Assembly (NCBI GenBank): GCA_023381535.1 | Contig: JAMCSN010000054.1 | Coordinates: forward strand, 1 to 9,187 | Reading direction: 5' to 3' | Origin: Bacteroidota bacterium | GTDB taxonomy: Bacteria; Bacteroidota; Ignavibacteria; Ignavibacteriales; Melioribacteraceae | DNA: 9,187 nucleotides | Shown: piece by piece, positions 1 through 6,241 of the stretch | Layout of the letters: each line of letters begins with the position of its first letter | Position numbering within the stretch: the stretch's first letter is position 1 | The notes under the pieces: generated by a model | Database searches by the model: none | What the model saw: the letters and a program-made list of their open reading frames with translations, nothing else | What the model was told of the DNA's origin: nothing | Program-made: the position numbers and the translations under genes

Positions 1-455
1 AACCCCGGTCTTTGATGGTGAAGAATATGTAATAAACACCCTATTAAAAAGAATTGTTTTCTTGCAACAAATAAATTCATAAGAGCTCTAGTTTCAGATA
101 GAGTCTTAGGATGAAAAAATTTCCTTACCCACTCCGGCGACTTACCTAATTTTTTTTTAGAATTTTTTTTTTGTTTTAAGGTCGTTTCAAGTTGACGTAG
201 CCCCTCCTCAAAAGAGTTGGGCGAATTTAATTTTGCTCTTGTTAAAGAACATGCATATGGATTTGTATCAGTAGCAATCGTATTCCTCCCTAGTAATTTG
301 CATTCAAGCGCAATAGTCCCAGAGCCACAAAAGGGATCCCATATTAAGTCGCCGCTTTCTGAATATTTAAGAACTAGTTTGCGTGCCAAAGACGGTCTTA
401 TTTTTCCAATGTATGGCCCTAATTGGTGTAAATAATATCCGGGATAAGTTTTCAT
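1..455 (-). CDS. DNA methyltransferase (N6-adenine/N4-cytosine type), N-terminal part, runs off left edge
   Basis: Read on the minus strand from an ATG at 455, 151 complete codons are open and continue past position 1, so the C-terminus is missing. The key signature is DPFCGSGT (residues 40-47), the SAM-binding motif I of amino-methyltransferases, preceded by a hydrophobic strand (DLIW) and followed by the acidic strand-2 residue in ATDTNPYA (D63). Further on, WVRKFFHPKTL (109-119) and HILHHQRPG (143-151) match a conserved stretch I associate with bacterial methylases of the 'DNA methylase N-4/N-6' type. The catalytic (D/S/N)PP(Y/W) motif is not visible and should lie beyond the left edge, giving the order motif I then IV. 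A GGA sits 5 nt before the ATG. Residues 94-102 are encoded by A10 and A9 runs. The gene looks AT-richer than its neighbours. It could be a solitary methylase or part of a restriction-modification pair; an RNA methylase is less likely but not excluded. Confidence 0.83.
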   Translation of the reverse strand, partial: MKTYPGYYLHQLGPYIGKIRPSLARKLVLKYSESGDLIWDPFCGSGTIALECKLLGRNTIATDTNPYACSLTRAKLNSPNSFEEGLRQLETTLKQKKNSKKKLGKSPEWVRKFFHPKTLSETRALMNLFVARKQFFLIGCLLHILHHQRPG

Positions 456-549
456 TTAGTTCCGTCCACAGAATTAGCAAAGAGCTATTTATAGCGGATA
501 AGATAATCAAAAGAGAGATTATTCGAACATACAAAATTTGAAAGAAAGA
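456..549. other. Short AT-rich intergenic spacer between DUF1697 gene and methyltransferase gene
   Basis: This 94-bp gap separates two minus-strand genes. I see no convincing hairpin-plus-T-tract terminator after the DUF1697 stop and no clear promoter pair for the methyltransferase, though the AT-rich content could hold one. The two genes may or may not be co-transcribed. Confidence 0.5.
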
Positions 550-1092
550 TTAAGAAATCGAGTCCATCATTTTGCAAACGGTATTCCAATTCCGTGCGGT
601 GGAGAAAACTCCGAGTTCTTTTTCAATGAGGTTGTTTGGGAAGCCGTATCTACCATTCTTCAACTGTCCGCTGATGATAAAGGCGTTTTTCTTTTCAAGC
701 TTGAAAACTTCCAGCGCTTCTTTTTCGGAAATTAACGGCAGCTTCGGATTAATTTTTGGTTCCTTGTCTAAAAAGCAAACGTAAAGTTTAATCTTGTCGT
801 CCGGTTTAATTTTCTTGAAAGGATTTTGCTTTACCATGTTTTCCATTTCTTCAACTGTTCTAAGCATCACCTTAATATTGCTGCCGTATTCTTTCATCAA
901 TCCGGTTTCGATCTTTCTTGTTAATGTGTCGGAGCCATTGGCGGCGGAATCGAAAAAAACATTTCCGCTTTGAATAAATGTTTTTACGTTCTTGAAACCA
1001 AGCGAGGAGAAAAATGCGCCGAGGGCATCCATCCTGATTATGTTTTTCCCGCCGACGTTTATCCCGCGGAGAAATGCAACGTATCTCTGCAT
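550..1092 (-). CDS. DUF1697 domain-containing protein
   Basis: This 180-residue protein has the usual full length of the DUF1697 family. It starts at ATG 1092 with the family's hallmark N-terminus YVAFLRGINVGGKN (residues 4-17). It then has TFIQSGNVFF (38-47), a central alpha/beta part with KLYVCFLDKEP, and the C-terminal signature beginning NNLIEKELGVFSTARNWNTV (about 153-172). No signal peptide or membrane segment is present, so it should be cytoplasmic. The biochemical role of the family is not established. Its small alpha+beta fold suggests binding of a small ligand or another macromolecule, but that is inference. There is no strong Shine-Dalgarno; only GGA about 12 nt upstream in an A/T-rich leader, which is common in Bacteroidota-type genomes. 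The family identity is secure; the function is unknown. Confidence 0.93.
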   Translation of the reverse strand: MQRYVAFLRGINVGGKNIIRMDALGAFFSSLGFKNVKTFIQSGNVFFDSAANGSDTLTRKIETGLMKEYGSNIKVMLRTVEEMENMVKQNPFKKIKPDDKIKLYVCFLDKEPKINPKLPLISEKEALEVFKLEKKNAFIISGQLKNGRYGFPNNLIEKELGVFSTARNWNTVCKMMDSIS

Positions 1093-1211
1093 TTTAAATT
1101 TAGTCCAATCGGTTACTTACAAAATTACGGATTCTATTTAACATCTGTTTTTGTCGCATTATTGTTCGGAGAAATAGTGCTAAAAATTTGGGACTACTTA
1201 GTAAAAGATAC

Positions 1212-1228
1212 AATATTTATCAAATATT
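1212..1228. repeat. Perfect AT-only inverted repeat, possible operator
   Basis: AATATTT (1212-1218) and AAATATT (1222-1228) form a perfect 7-bp inverted repeat with a 3-nt centre. It overlaps the last bases of a TACAAT hexamer upstream of the cupredoxin gene. The position suits a repressor operator, but an all-AT repeat of this size can arise by chance in such DNA. Confidence 0.3.
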
Positions 1229-1342
1229 CATCTCATTGGATGGAAATGTCCGCAGAGAAGCAGCGATACTTTTTTGCCAAGCAACTTATTGCCTAGAAGA
1301 ATTGTTTCCCATCTTAAGCATGAAGAATTTTTCATTAACGCG

Positions 1343-1348
1343 AAAGGG
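1343..1348 (+). promoter_or_regulatory. Ribosome binding site of the cupredoxin gene
   Basis: AAAGGG lies 6 nt before the ATG at 1355. It decides the start: the longer frame from 1274 has no such site and would bury the lipoprotein signal peptide. Confidence 0.6.
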
Positions 1349-1354
1349 CGTACA

Positions 1355-1741
1355 ATGTTAAAGAGAACACTTTTTCTTTCAATGCTTTCCCTTCTGTTTT
1401 TTGTAATGATTGCCGGCTGTTCCAAGAACGACTACGGCACAAGTTCGTACAGCAATACCAACACAGGAACTCCCGGCACAAACGAAGTCTTCATTCAAAA
1501 CATTTCTTTCAGCCCCAAATCCATTACGGTCACCGCAGCCACAACAGTTAAATGGACTAACAAAGACAACGTTTCTCACACGGTAACAAGCGGAACGCCG
1601 AACTCGCCAAACGGAACTTTCGATTCGGGCAATCTCGGCAACGGCGCAACATTCTCATATATGTTTAATACGAAAGGAACGTTTCCGTACTACTGCAGAC
1701 TACATCAGGACACTATGACGGGAACAGTTGTCGTTCAATAA
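1355..1741 (+). CDS. Plastocyanin/azurin-like blue copper lipoprotein
   Basis: The 128-residue product starts at ATG 1355, which gives a typical lipoprotein signal: positive KR, a hydrophobic stretch LFLSMLSLLFFVMIAG, and a lipobox IAGC with the lipidated Cys at 22. A Ser/Thr/Asn/Gly-rich linker (about 24-43) follows. The cupredoxin domain spans about 44-128: NEVFIQNISFSPKSITV, KWTNKDNVSHTV, then TFPYYCRLHQDTM and GTVVV. The type-1 copper ligands are visible as H75, C114, H117 and M121. The C-x2-H-x3-M spacing is close to, but not the same as, plastocyanin or amicyanin. The protein should be membrane-anchored on the periplasmic side or at the outer membrane and carry electrons through one copper atom; its partner is unknown, since no oxidase or reductase is adjacent. 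It appears monocistronic, with a possible terminator overlapping its stop codon. Confidence 0.92.
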   Translation: MLKRTLFLSMLSLLFFVMIAGCSKNDYGTSSYSNTNTGTPGTNEVFIQNISFSPKSITVTAATTVKWTNKDNVSHTVTSGTPNSPNGTFDSGNLGNGATFSYMFNTKGTFPYYCRLHQDTMTGTVVVQ

Positions 1742-1770
1742 AAGAGGTAATATTCTTCAACTGTTTTTTT
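1723..1770 (+). terminator. Possible intrinsic terminator of the cupredoxin gene
   Basis: AACAGTTG (1723-1730, inside the last codons) is exactly complementary to CAACTGTT (1758-1765), and the right arm runs directly into a T tract ending at 1770. Two G-T wobbles could extend the stem. The 27-nt loop is long, although AATA/TATT inside it may pair. This is a plausible but not classical Rho-independent terminator. Confidence 0.4.
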
Positions 1771-1844
1771 ATTCGATCGGCGGGACTTAACCTCAGAGAG
1801 AGCAAAATGGGCGCAAAGGAGTATTTCTTCTTATTTCTGATTTC

Positions 1845-4800
1845 TTACTTCTTATTCCTTTCCTTCTCCAGCGCCTCAAAATATTTTCTAATAAGATCTT
1901 CGTAATCTTTTTTGTAGCCCTCTTTGATGGCTCGCATCAATTCGTCTTTAAGTTTATTTCGCCCCTCGTCGGTGCTTAAAATCAAATCAGGCGGGGAAGC
2001 CCGGTCGATATTTTTTCCGGCGGTGGATTTTCTTTGTTCTTCGTAATCGCGCTCATTAATAGATTTCTGCGCATCAAGAAGCTTCGATAAAATTCTTTCC
2101 TGCTGCTTCACTAGATCGTCATTAACCTTTTGGGATTGAAGATTTGTGACAACTTCCTTCATCTCGTTCAAAATCTTTTCGAGATTTGCGGCGAGCCGTT
2201 TTGATTCTCCAGATTCGCGCGCCTCTTTATTCAGCTCTTCTAAAGATTTACGGATAGCGGCCTGCTGTTGAGCGAGCCGCTGCATTTGCGCCAGCATTTC
2301 TTGCGATAGCTGTCCTTGATTCATCATCTGTGTTAATTTGTTTAAATCCATTTGTTGTTGAGAAAGCATTTGAAGTTGCTGCATCATGCTCATCATTCCG
2401 CCGCCCTGCCCGCCGCTCATTAATTGATCCATACCGCCTTTCATCAATTCGGCGGCTTCGTTAAGATCACCCATGCTGTTGGTTTGTTTTTGGGCAGCAA
2501 GCGGACCGTTTTGATTTTGCATTGCAGTTATTGATTGCTGCATATCGGAAAACGCTTTACCGAGTGCTTTTCCCATCTCCGGCGTTATAGCAAAAGTTTT
2601 TTGTGAAAGCGCCGACATATTTTTCATAACCTTGCTCAGGTTATCGATCATTTCGTTTTGTCCTTTTGCGTTTTCTGTAAACTCACGCGAGTACGGACTT
2701 AACTGATCGGTTTTATTCTTTAAATTTTCTTGATCTTTGGAAAGCGTTAAAAGATCATTCATGATTTTCATCATGTCGTAAAATGTTTTCATTTGGTTCA
2801 TCTGCTGCATGCCGGATTGCAGACTCTGAAATTGCTTTCCCATTTTCTTCATATTTTGAGAAAGCTGAGATTGATTTTGCATCGCTCCAGATTTTTGCTG
2901 CTGCTGCAAATTCTTCTCTGCTTCGCTGGAAAGATTTTCGTTGTTCTGTTTATCAAATTCCTTTTGAAGTTTATCTAGTTCGTCTTTCGGCATGTCGGTT
3001 AAACCGCTCATTTTTTCGCCTAACTTTTTCAATTCGTCTTTCAAATCCTTCAGGTCATTGGTAATATCACTCTGGTGTTCCGAAAGTTCGTCGCGCTTAG
3101 ATTTATCCGATAAACTTGATTGATCGGTTTTGTTTTTCAGATCTTCGACTTTCTTTGCAATTTCCTCGGCACGTTTCGTTAACTCGTCAACTTTCTGTTC
3201 GACCTGAATTCGCTTAAGCAGATTAACTGTGCGCTCCAAACTCTTTTTAAAATACTCCTCGTTGGCTTTCAAGTCTTCAAGCGACATTTGAACGTTATCA
3301 CGCATCATGCTTTGTAAAGCATCCTGCATGCGTTTGAAAGCGTCTTTCATTTCGTCGCCGCTCATTTGATTAAGCAGATCCTGAAGCTCGTTGTATTTTT
3401 TCAGAGTTTCTTCAGACAGAAGATTATTCTTGGCGAGATCGTTTTTCATTTCGGAAAGCTTCTGTGAGACTTCATCAACTTTCTTGCTAAGTTCTTTGAA
3501 TTTCTCGGAAGCTTTTTCGGCGCGTTCTTTTTCATCCCAAGAAATTTCTTTCGAGTTTTGTTTTAGATCGTCGCTCAATTTTTGAAATTCATCATGCAGC
3601 TTTTCGGCTTCTTGAAAACTCTTTGATAAATCCTTCGTGGCATCTTGCTGCTTGGTGTCGGCGTCGGCAAAAATTTCATCAAGCGAAGGAACAGTGATTG
3701 TAAATTGTTGAGTCTTTGCAGATTTTGGCCCGTTAACGTTGTCGTTATCAAAAACCTCGAGATAGTACGAGAGAACTTCTCCTTCGGCTAAAACAAGCGG
3801 CGCAAGATCCCAGACGAAATAAACTTCATCCTCTTTGAGAGTATTTGAAATTGTAATCGGAACTTGTGTGAACGAGTCGGAAGGTTTGCGGTACTTCGAC
3901 GCGGCAAGTCTGTAATTCAAATTCATTTTGCTGAAACCGTAGTCATCACTGATTTTTGAGACGAGCGAAACCTTGGTTTCTTTTCCAAGCTTTATGTTTT
4001 GCGCGGGCGAAATCATTTCAATTGTCGGAAACGCATCAGCTAAAAGTTTTATTGAATAACTAATCGGGTTTATGTTTGAGTTGCCTTGCGAGTCCGTAAT
4101 AAACACTTGATAGTTGCCATCTTTCATTACGGTAAACTCTGATGAAGCTTTCGCTCCGGTTGTCTGCATCGGTTTTGTTGTGCTGTCGCCGAATGCAATT
4201 TTAGCTTTCGATATTTCTCGTGATGCGGAAATAGAAACGTGCACGCGTGTTCCGGGCAATGCATTTATGTTTCCGTTGTCGCGCTGAATTTGTTCAGATA
4301 AACGCGAATATGCCGGCGGAATAATTGTGAGCTCCAAATTTGTTATCACCGGACGATTGATAACCGAAATTTTGTAGAGATCACTTTTTATTCCTTCTGC
4401 CGAGGCAAAGTAATCGAATGAATTCTTGACGGAACTAACTTCGTATTTGAACGCGCCGGAAGAATCGGCAAATAACCTTTTCTCGGCAAATTCGGTTTCG
4501 TCTTCTTGTTTCATCAAAAGAGAAAGTTCTTTCGGCAATTCGCCGATCGTTTTAATTATAACGCTGACGTTATCGCCTTTAGTAATTTCTTTATTGCCGG
4601 GCTGAATCGTAAATACAAATTTCGGCGGAATGGTGAAACTGCGTCCGTAATTTATTATTCGATATGAAGCTGAACGTAAACCCGGTATAGCGGCAAGGAG
4701 AATCACCGAGGCGGTTAAAGTGATAACAGCAGTTCGTAAAAAATTTTTGATAGAGCTGAAATCTATGACGGAACCGAAATCAAAACTTTTTGTTTTGGAG

Positions 4801-5210
4801 TAAGCTCTCTCGAAGGCGGCGTTAACTAATTCCGGCGAAAAATGTGTGTTCTGCTCTGTTACAAGCTGCAGCGCATTAAACAATTCATCTTTGATTTCGG
4901 GAAAATGATTGCCGACCTTCTTCGCCGCGTCAAAGTAATCCGGTTTGGAAAATATGAATCGGCTCTTGAATAGCGGAACAATCACCAGCCAAATCAAAAT
5001 AACAACTATTGCAGTAACGGAGCCATAAAACAAAACGGTTCGTACAACGGAGCTGAATTCAAAAACAATTTCAAGAAAACCCAACAGCACAACCCAAGCA
5101 CAAACTACGGAAATGACAAGATAAGACCCTTTGAGTGCATCCCGTTCGTTTTCGCGGGATGTAACGCCGGAGAGTTTTTTTTCTATTTCGTTAAGGTAGT
5201 TGCGGTTCAT
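1845..5210 (-). CDS. DUF4175 family large membrane-anchored, coiled-coil protein
   Basis: This 1121-residue protein matches the long Bacteroidota-type DUF4175 family in architecture. Two membrane helices near the N-terminus (about 28-50 and 57-80) are followed by a charged segment and a third helix (about 158-177). Residues about 190-505 look like tandem beta-rich, Ig-like domains (for example PTIEMISPAQNIKLG, YYLEVFDNDNVNGPKSA). A long charged coiled coil spans about 515-760, then a Gln/Met-rich region (about 767-990) including GGQGGGMMSMMQQ. The C-terminus is helical (GYKKDYEDLIRKYFEAL, 1098-1114). The likely topology places everything after helix 3 in the periplasm. The biochemical function is not known. 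The upstream gene on the same strand is DUF4159, a frequent partner, separated here by a 226-bp gap with an inverted-repeat element. The start at ATG 5210 has only GGAA two bases before it, a poor Shine-Dalgarno. LKNKTDQ occurs twice (691-697, 830-836). Confidence 0.85.
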   Translation of the reverse strand: MNRNYLNEIEKKLSGVTSRENERDALKGSYLVISVVCAWVVLLGFLEIVFEFSSVVRTVLFYGSVTAIVVILIWLVIVPLFKSRFIFSKPDYFDAAKKVGNHFPEIKDELFNALQLVTEQNTHFSPELVNAAFERAYSKTKSFDFGSVIDFSSIKNFLRTAVITLTASVILLAAIPGLRSASYRIINYGRSFTIPPKFVFTIQPGNKEITKGDNVSVIIKTIGELPKELSLLMKQEDETEFAEKRLFADSSGAFKYEVSSVKNSFDYFASAEGIKSDLYKISVINRPVITNLELTIIPPAYSRLSEQIQRDNGNINALPGTRVHVSISASREISKAKIAFGDSTTKPMQTTGAKASSEFTVMKDGNYQVFITDSQGNSNINPISYSIKLLADAFPTIEMISPAQNIKLGKETKVSLVSKISDDYGFSKMNLNYRLAASKYRKPSDSFTQVPITISNTLKEDEVYFVWDLAPLVLAEGEVLSYYLEVFDNDNVNGPKSAKTQQFTITVPSLDEIFADADTKQQDATKDLSKSFQEAEKLHDEFQKLSDDLKQNSKEISWDEKERAEKASEKFKELSKKVDEVSQKLSEMKNDLAKNNLLSEETLKKYNELQDLLNQMSGDEMKDAFKRMQDALQSMMRDNVQMSLEDLKANEEYFKKSLERTVNLLKRIQVEQKVDELTKRAEEIAKKVEDLKNKTDQSSLSDKSKRDELSEHQSDITNDLKDLKDELKKLGEKMSGLTDMPKDELDKLQKEFDKQNNENLSSEAEKNLQQQQKSGAMQNQSQLSQNMKKMGKQFQSLQSGMQQMNQMKTFYDMMKIMNDLLTLSKDQENLKNKTDQLSPYSREFTENAKGQNEMIDNLSKVMKNMSALSQKTFAITPEMGKALGKAFSDMQQSITAMQNQNGPLAAQKQTNSMGDLNEAAELMKGGMDQLMSGGQGGGMMSMMQQLQMLSQQQMDLNKLTQMMNQGQLSQEMLAQMQRLAQQQAAIRKSLEELNKEARESGESKRLAANLEKILNEMKEVVTNLQSQKVNDDLVKQQERILSKLLDAQKSINERDYEEQRKSTAGKNIDRASPPDLILSTDEGRNKLKDELMRAIKEGYKKDYEDLIRKYFEALEKERNKK

Positions 5211-5267
5211 TTCCGGTTATAAAATTTCTGCGTGAAAGATTTATTAAGTCGTGCTACACAAGCAATT

Positions 5268-5292
5268 CTTAATCGTGCTCTTAATCTTAATC
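5268..5292 (-). repeat. Short hexamer array (GATTAA/GAGCAC units)
   Basis: Read on the minus strand from 5292, the bases fall into four consecutive six-base units: GATTAA, GATTAA, GAGCAC, GATTAA. The same GATTAA/GATTAT units recur on the plus strand at 5400-5411, so the unit sits in opposite orientation at the two ends of the element. Confidence 0.55.
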
Positions 5293-5410
5293 GGATTTAG
5301 GACCAGATTACGAGCCTGCCTCGCCTTCTCGCCTCGCAAGATATGAGTCGAAGCGGGCGGCGACGCAAGGCGGGCAAGATTACGCCTGCCGGTAGGCAAG
5401 ATTAAGATTA
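5282..5410. repeat. 129-bp inverted-repeat element with GC-rich hairpin core (MITE/REP-like)
   Basis: Perfect 11-bp terminal inverted repeats, TAATCTTAATC (5282-5292) and GATTAAGATTA (5400-5410), enclose a GC-rich core. Inside, GCC(T)CGCCTT (5318-5327) pairs with AAGGCGGGC (5367-5375) with one bulged T. Nested within are TCGCC (5329-5333) with GGCGA (5359-5363) and CGC/GCG. A near-palindrome, GCCTGCCGGTAGGC (5384-5397), lies to the right. GGCAAGATTA is repeated directly at 5374-5383 and 5395-5404 (about one base uncertainty). No transposase is encoded, so if mobile it would be non-autonomous. Which enzyme might move it is unknown. Confidence 0.55.
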
Positions 5411-5436
5411 TGAAAGTGCATAACATCAGTTATTAA

Positions 5437-6099
5437 TTAATGTGTTAATGCCCAAACGACAATATTTGTTCCAAACTTCAGCGCTTCTTCTCTTTTTTCC
5501 GGCGGATCGTTATGAACTTCGGGATCATCCCACCCGTCGCTTGGATTGCTTTCGTAAGTGTACAAAAGACAGAGACGGTTGCCGATAAAAATTCCGAAAC
5601 CTTGCGGCGGTTTGCCATTGTGTTCATGCGTCTTTGGAACACCCTTAGGAAAATCATAAAAGCAGTGGAACAATCCGTAGTTGAATGGAAGTTCTTGCAA
5701 ATCTTTATCGGGAAAAATTTTTTTTATTTCGCGACGGAAAGCTTTATCCAGCCCGTAGTCATCATCAACATACAAGAAGCCGCCGTTCTCAAGATACGCG
5801 CGGAGTTTCTTTGCATCGGAATCGGAAAACACTATGTTGCCGTGACCAGTCATAAATAAAAACGGATAGGCGAAAATATTTCCGCTGGATAAATCAACAA
5901 ATTGATATTCGGGATAGGTTTTGATGTTCGTGTGTTGAGCGACGAATTTCAAAAGGTTAACTTCTTCCGATTGACCGTTGTACCAATCGCTGCCGCCGTT
6001 ATATTTCAATCGCGTTATTGTAAACTTCCCGTTATCCTGCGCGTAAAGCGTTCCGACAAAGAGAAGAAATAATAAAACTATTTTGGAGTTCGATGCCAC
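5437..6099 (-). CDS. DUF4159 domain-containing exported protein
   Basis: The 220-residue product begins at a GTG (6099) just after GAGGT on the minus strand. This start yields a good signal peptide (IVLLFLLFVGTLYAQ, cleavage after about residue 20). The mature part opens with FTITRLKYNGGSDWY (26-40), the usual start of DUF4159. Conserved stretches follow: YPFLFMTGHG (78-87), ENGGFLYVDDDYG (104-116), FRREIKKIFP (121-130), THEHNGKPPQGFGIF (157-171), YTYESNPSDGW (180-190) and DPEVHNDP (192-199). The length is typical of the stand-alone family. The domain resembles glutamine-amidotransferase-like folds in overall pattern, but no catalytic function is established. It probably acts in the periplasm together with the DUF4175 protein encoded next on the same strand. 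Related genomes often place both with MoxR/DUF58/VWA genes, which are absent here. Confidence 0.92.
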   Translation of the reverse strand: MASNSKIVLLFLLFVGTLYAQDNGKFTITRLKYNGGSDWYNGQSEEVNLLKFVAQHTNIKTYPEYQFVDLSSGNIFAYPFLFMTGHGNIVFSDSDAKKLRAYLENGGFLYVDDDYGLDKAFRREIKKIFPDKDLQELPFNYGLFHCFYDFPKGVPKTHEHNGKPPQGFGIFIGNRLCLLYTYESNPSDGWDDPEVHNDPPEKREEALKFGTNIVVWALTH

Positions 6100-6102
6100 T
6101 TT

Positions 6103-6107
6103 ACCTC
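6103..6107 (-). promoter_or_regulatory. Ribosome binding site for the GTG start of DUF4159
   Basis: GAGGT on the minus strand lies 3 nt before the GTG at 6099. The spacing is tight, but no other in-frame start keeps the signal peptide. Confidence 0.5.
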
Positions 6108-6229
6108 AATTTGACCGACTCAAAATAAAGATTTCAATCTCACTTTGCACAGTCAAAAGGAATGAACTCACCGAAAGTGAATTTGGCGTAAGTCTATTTT
6201 CTGTTAATTTTAGACTAAGAAAAACAATT

Positions 6230-6235
6230 GGAGAG
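6230..6235 (+). promoter_or_regulatory. Ribosome binding site of the M64 peptidase gene
   Basis: GGAGAG lies 6 nt before the ATG at 6242 and fixes that start over the longer frame beginning at 6083, which would overlap the DUF4159 start and hide the signal peptide. Confidence 0.7.
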
Positions 6236-6241
6236 TCAGTC

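Larger units (their letters stand above)
1093..1354. promoter_or_regulatory. Divergent intergenic region between DUF1697 and cupredoxin genes
   Basis: This 262-bp AT-rich stretch must hold the promoters of both divergent genes. A weak sigma70-like pair for the plus strand is TTGGGA (1188-1193) and TACAAT (1209-1214) with a short 15-nt spacer, 140 nt before the cupredoxin ATG; this is low confidence. A perfect 7-bp inverted repeat overlaps the putative -10 (listed separately). Plus-strand reading frames that cross it are hydrophobic by chance and partly antisense to DUF1697. Confidence 0.35.
5211..5436. other. Intergenic region between DUF4159 and DUF4175, largely filled by a repeat element
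   Basis: The 226-bp gap lies inside an otherwise co-oriented gene pair. It holds a hexamer array (5268-5292) and an inverted-repeat element (5282-5410) with a GC-rich core that contrasts with the AT-rich surroundings. A 60-codon minus-strand frame crossing it is repeat-derived and not considered a gene. Readthrough from DUF4159 into DUF4175 would transcribe the whole structure. Confidence 0.7.
6100..6241. promoter_or_regulatory. Divergent promoter region of DUF4159 and M64 peptidase genes
   Basis: This 142-bp AT-rich region separates two genes read outward, so it should carry both promoters and would allow shared control. TTGACT occurs on the DUF4159 strand, but no good -10 lies at 16-18 nt. 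I could not fix the Bacteroidota-type -7 motif (TAnnTTTG) on either strand. A small inverted repeat, TCAC-CGAAA-GTGA, is present near 6169-6181. Confidence 0.4.

Noticed and set aside
1..1092. Methyltransferase plus DUF1697 as a defence system
   Set aside because: DUF1697 is not a known restriction component, and no nuclease or specificity subunit is visible in the window.
970..1296. Plus-strand open frame of 108 codons with hydrophobic residues
   Set aside because: More than a third is antisense to the secure DUF1697 gene, and the rest is AT-rich intergenic DNA with no ribosome binding site or recognisable domain.
1274..1354. N-terminal extension of the cupredoxin frame
   Set aside because: It would place 27 residues before a textbook lipoprotein signal peptide, while AAAGGG sits at the right distance from the ATG at 1355.
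1827..1856. Repeated CTTCTTATT (1827-1835 and 1848-1856) at the end of the DUF4175 gene
   Set aside because: It is short, low-complexity pyrimidine-rich sequence; one copy encodes the Lys-rich C-terminus, so chance is sufficient.
5318..5397. GC-rich folded region considered as a tRNA or small RNA gene
   Set aside because: There is no anticodon-arm or T-loop pattern, and no promoter or terminator. A repeat element explains the stems better.
5244..5426. 60-codon minus-strand open frame between DUF4159 and DUF4175
   Set aside because: It is made from the inverted-repeat element and hexamer array and shows no protein-like features.
6083..6241. N-terminal extension of the M64 frame
   Set aside because: It overlaps the DUF4159 start, has no family similarity, and bypasses a good GGAGAG site and signal peptide at 6242.
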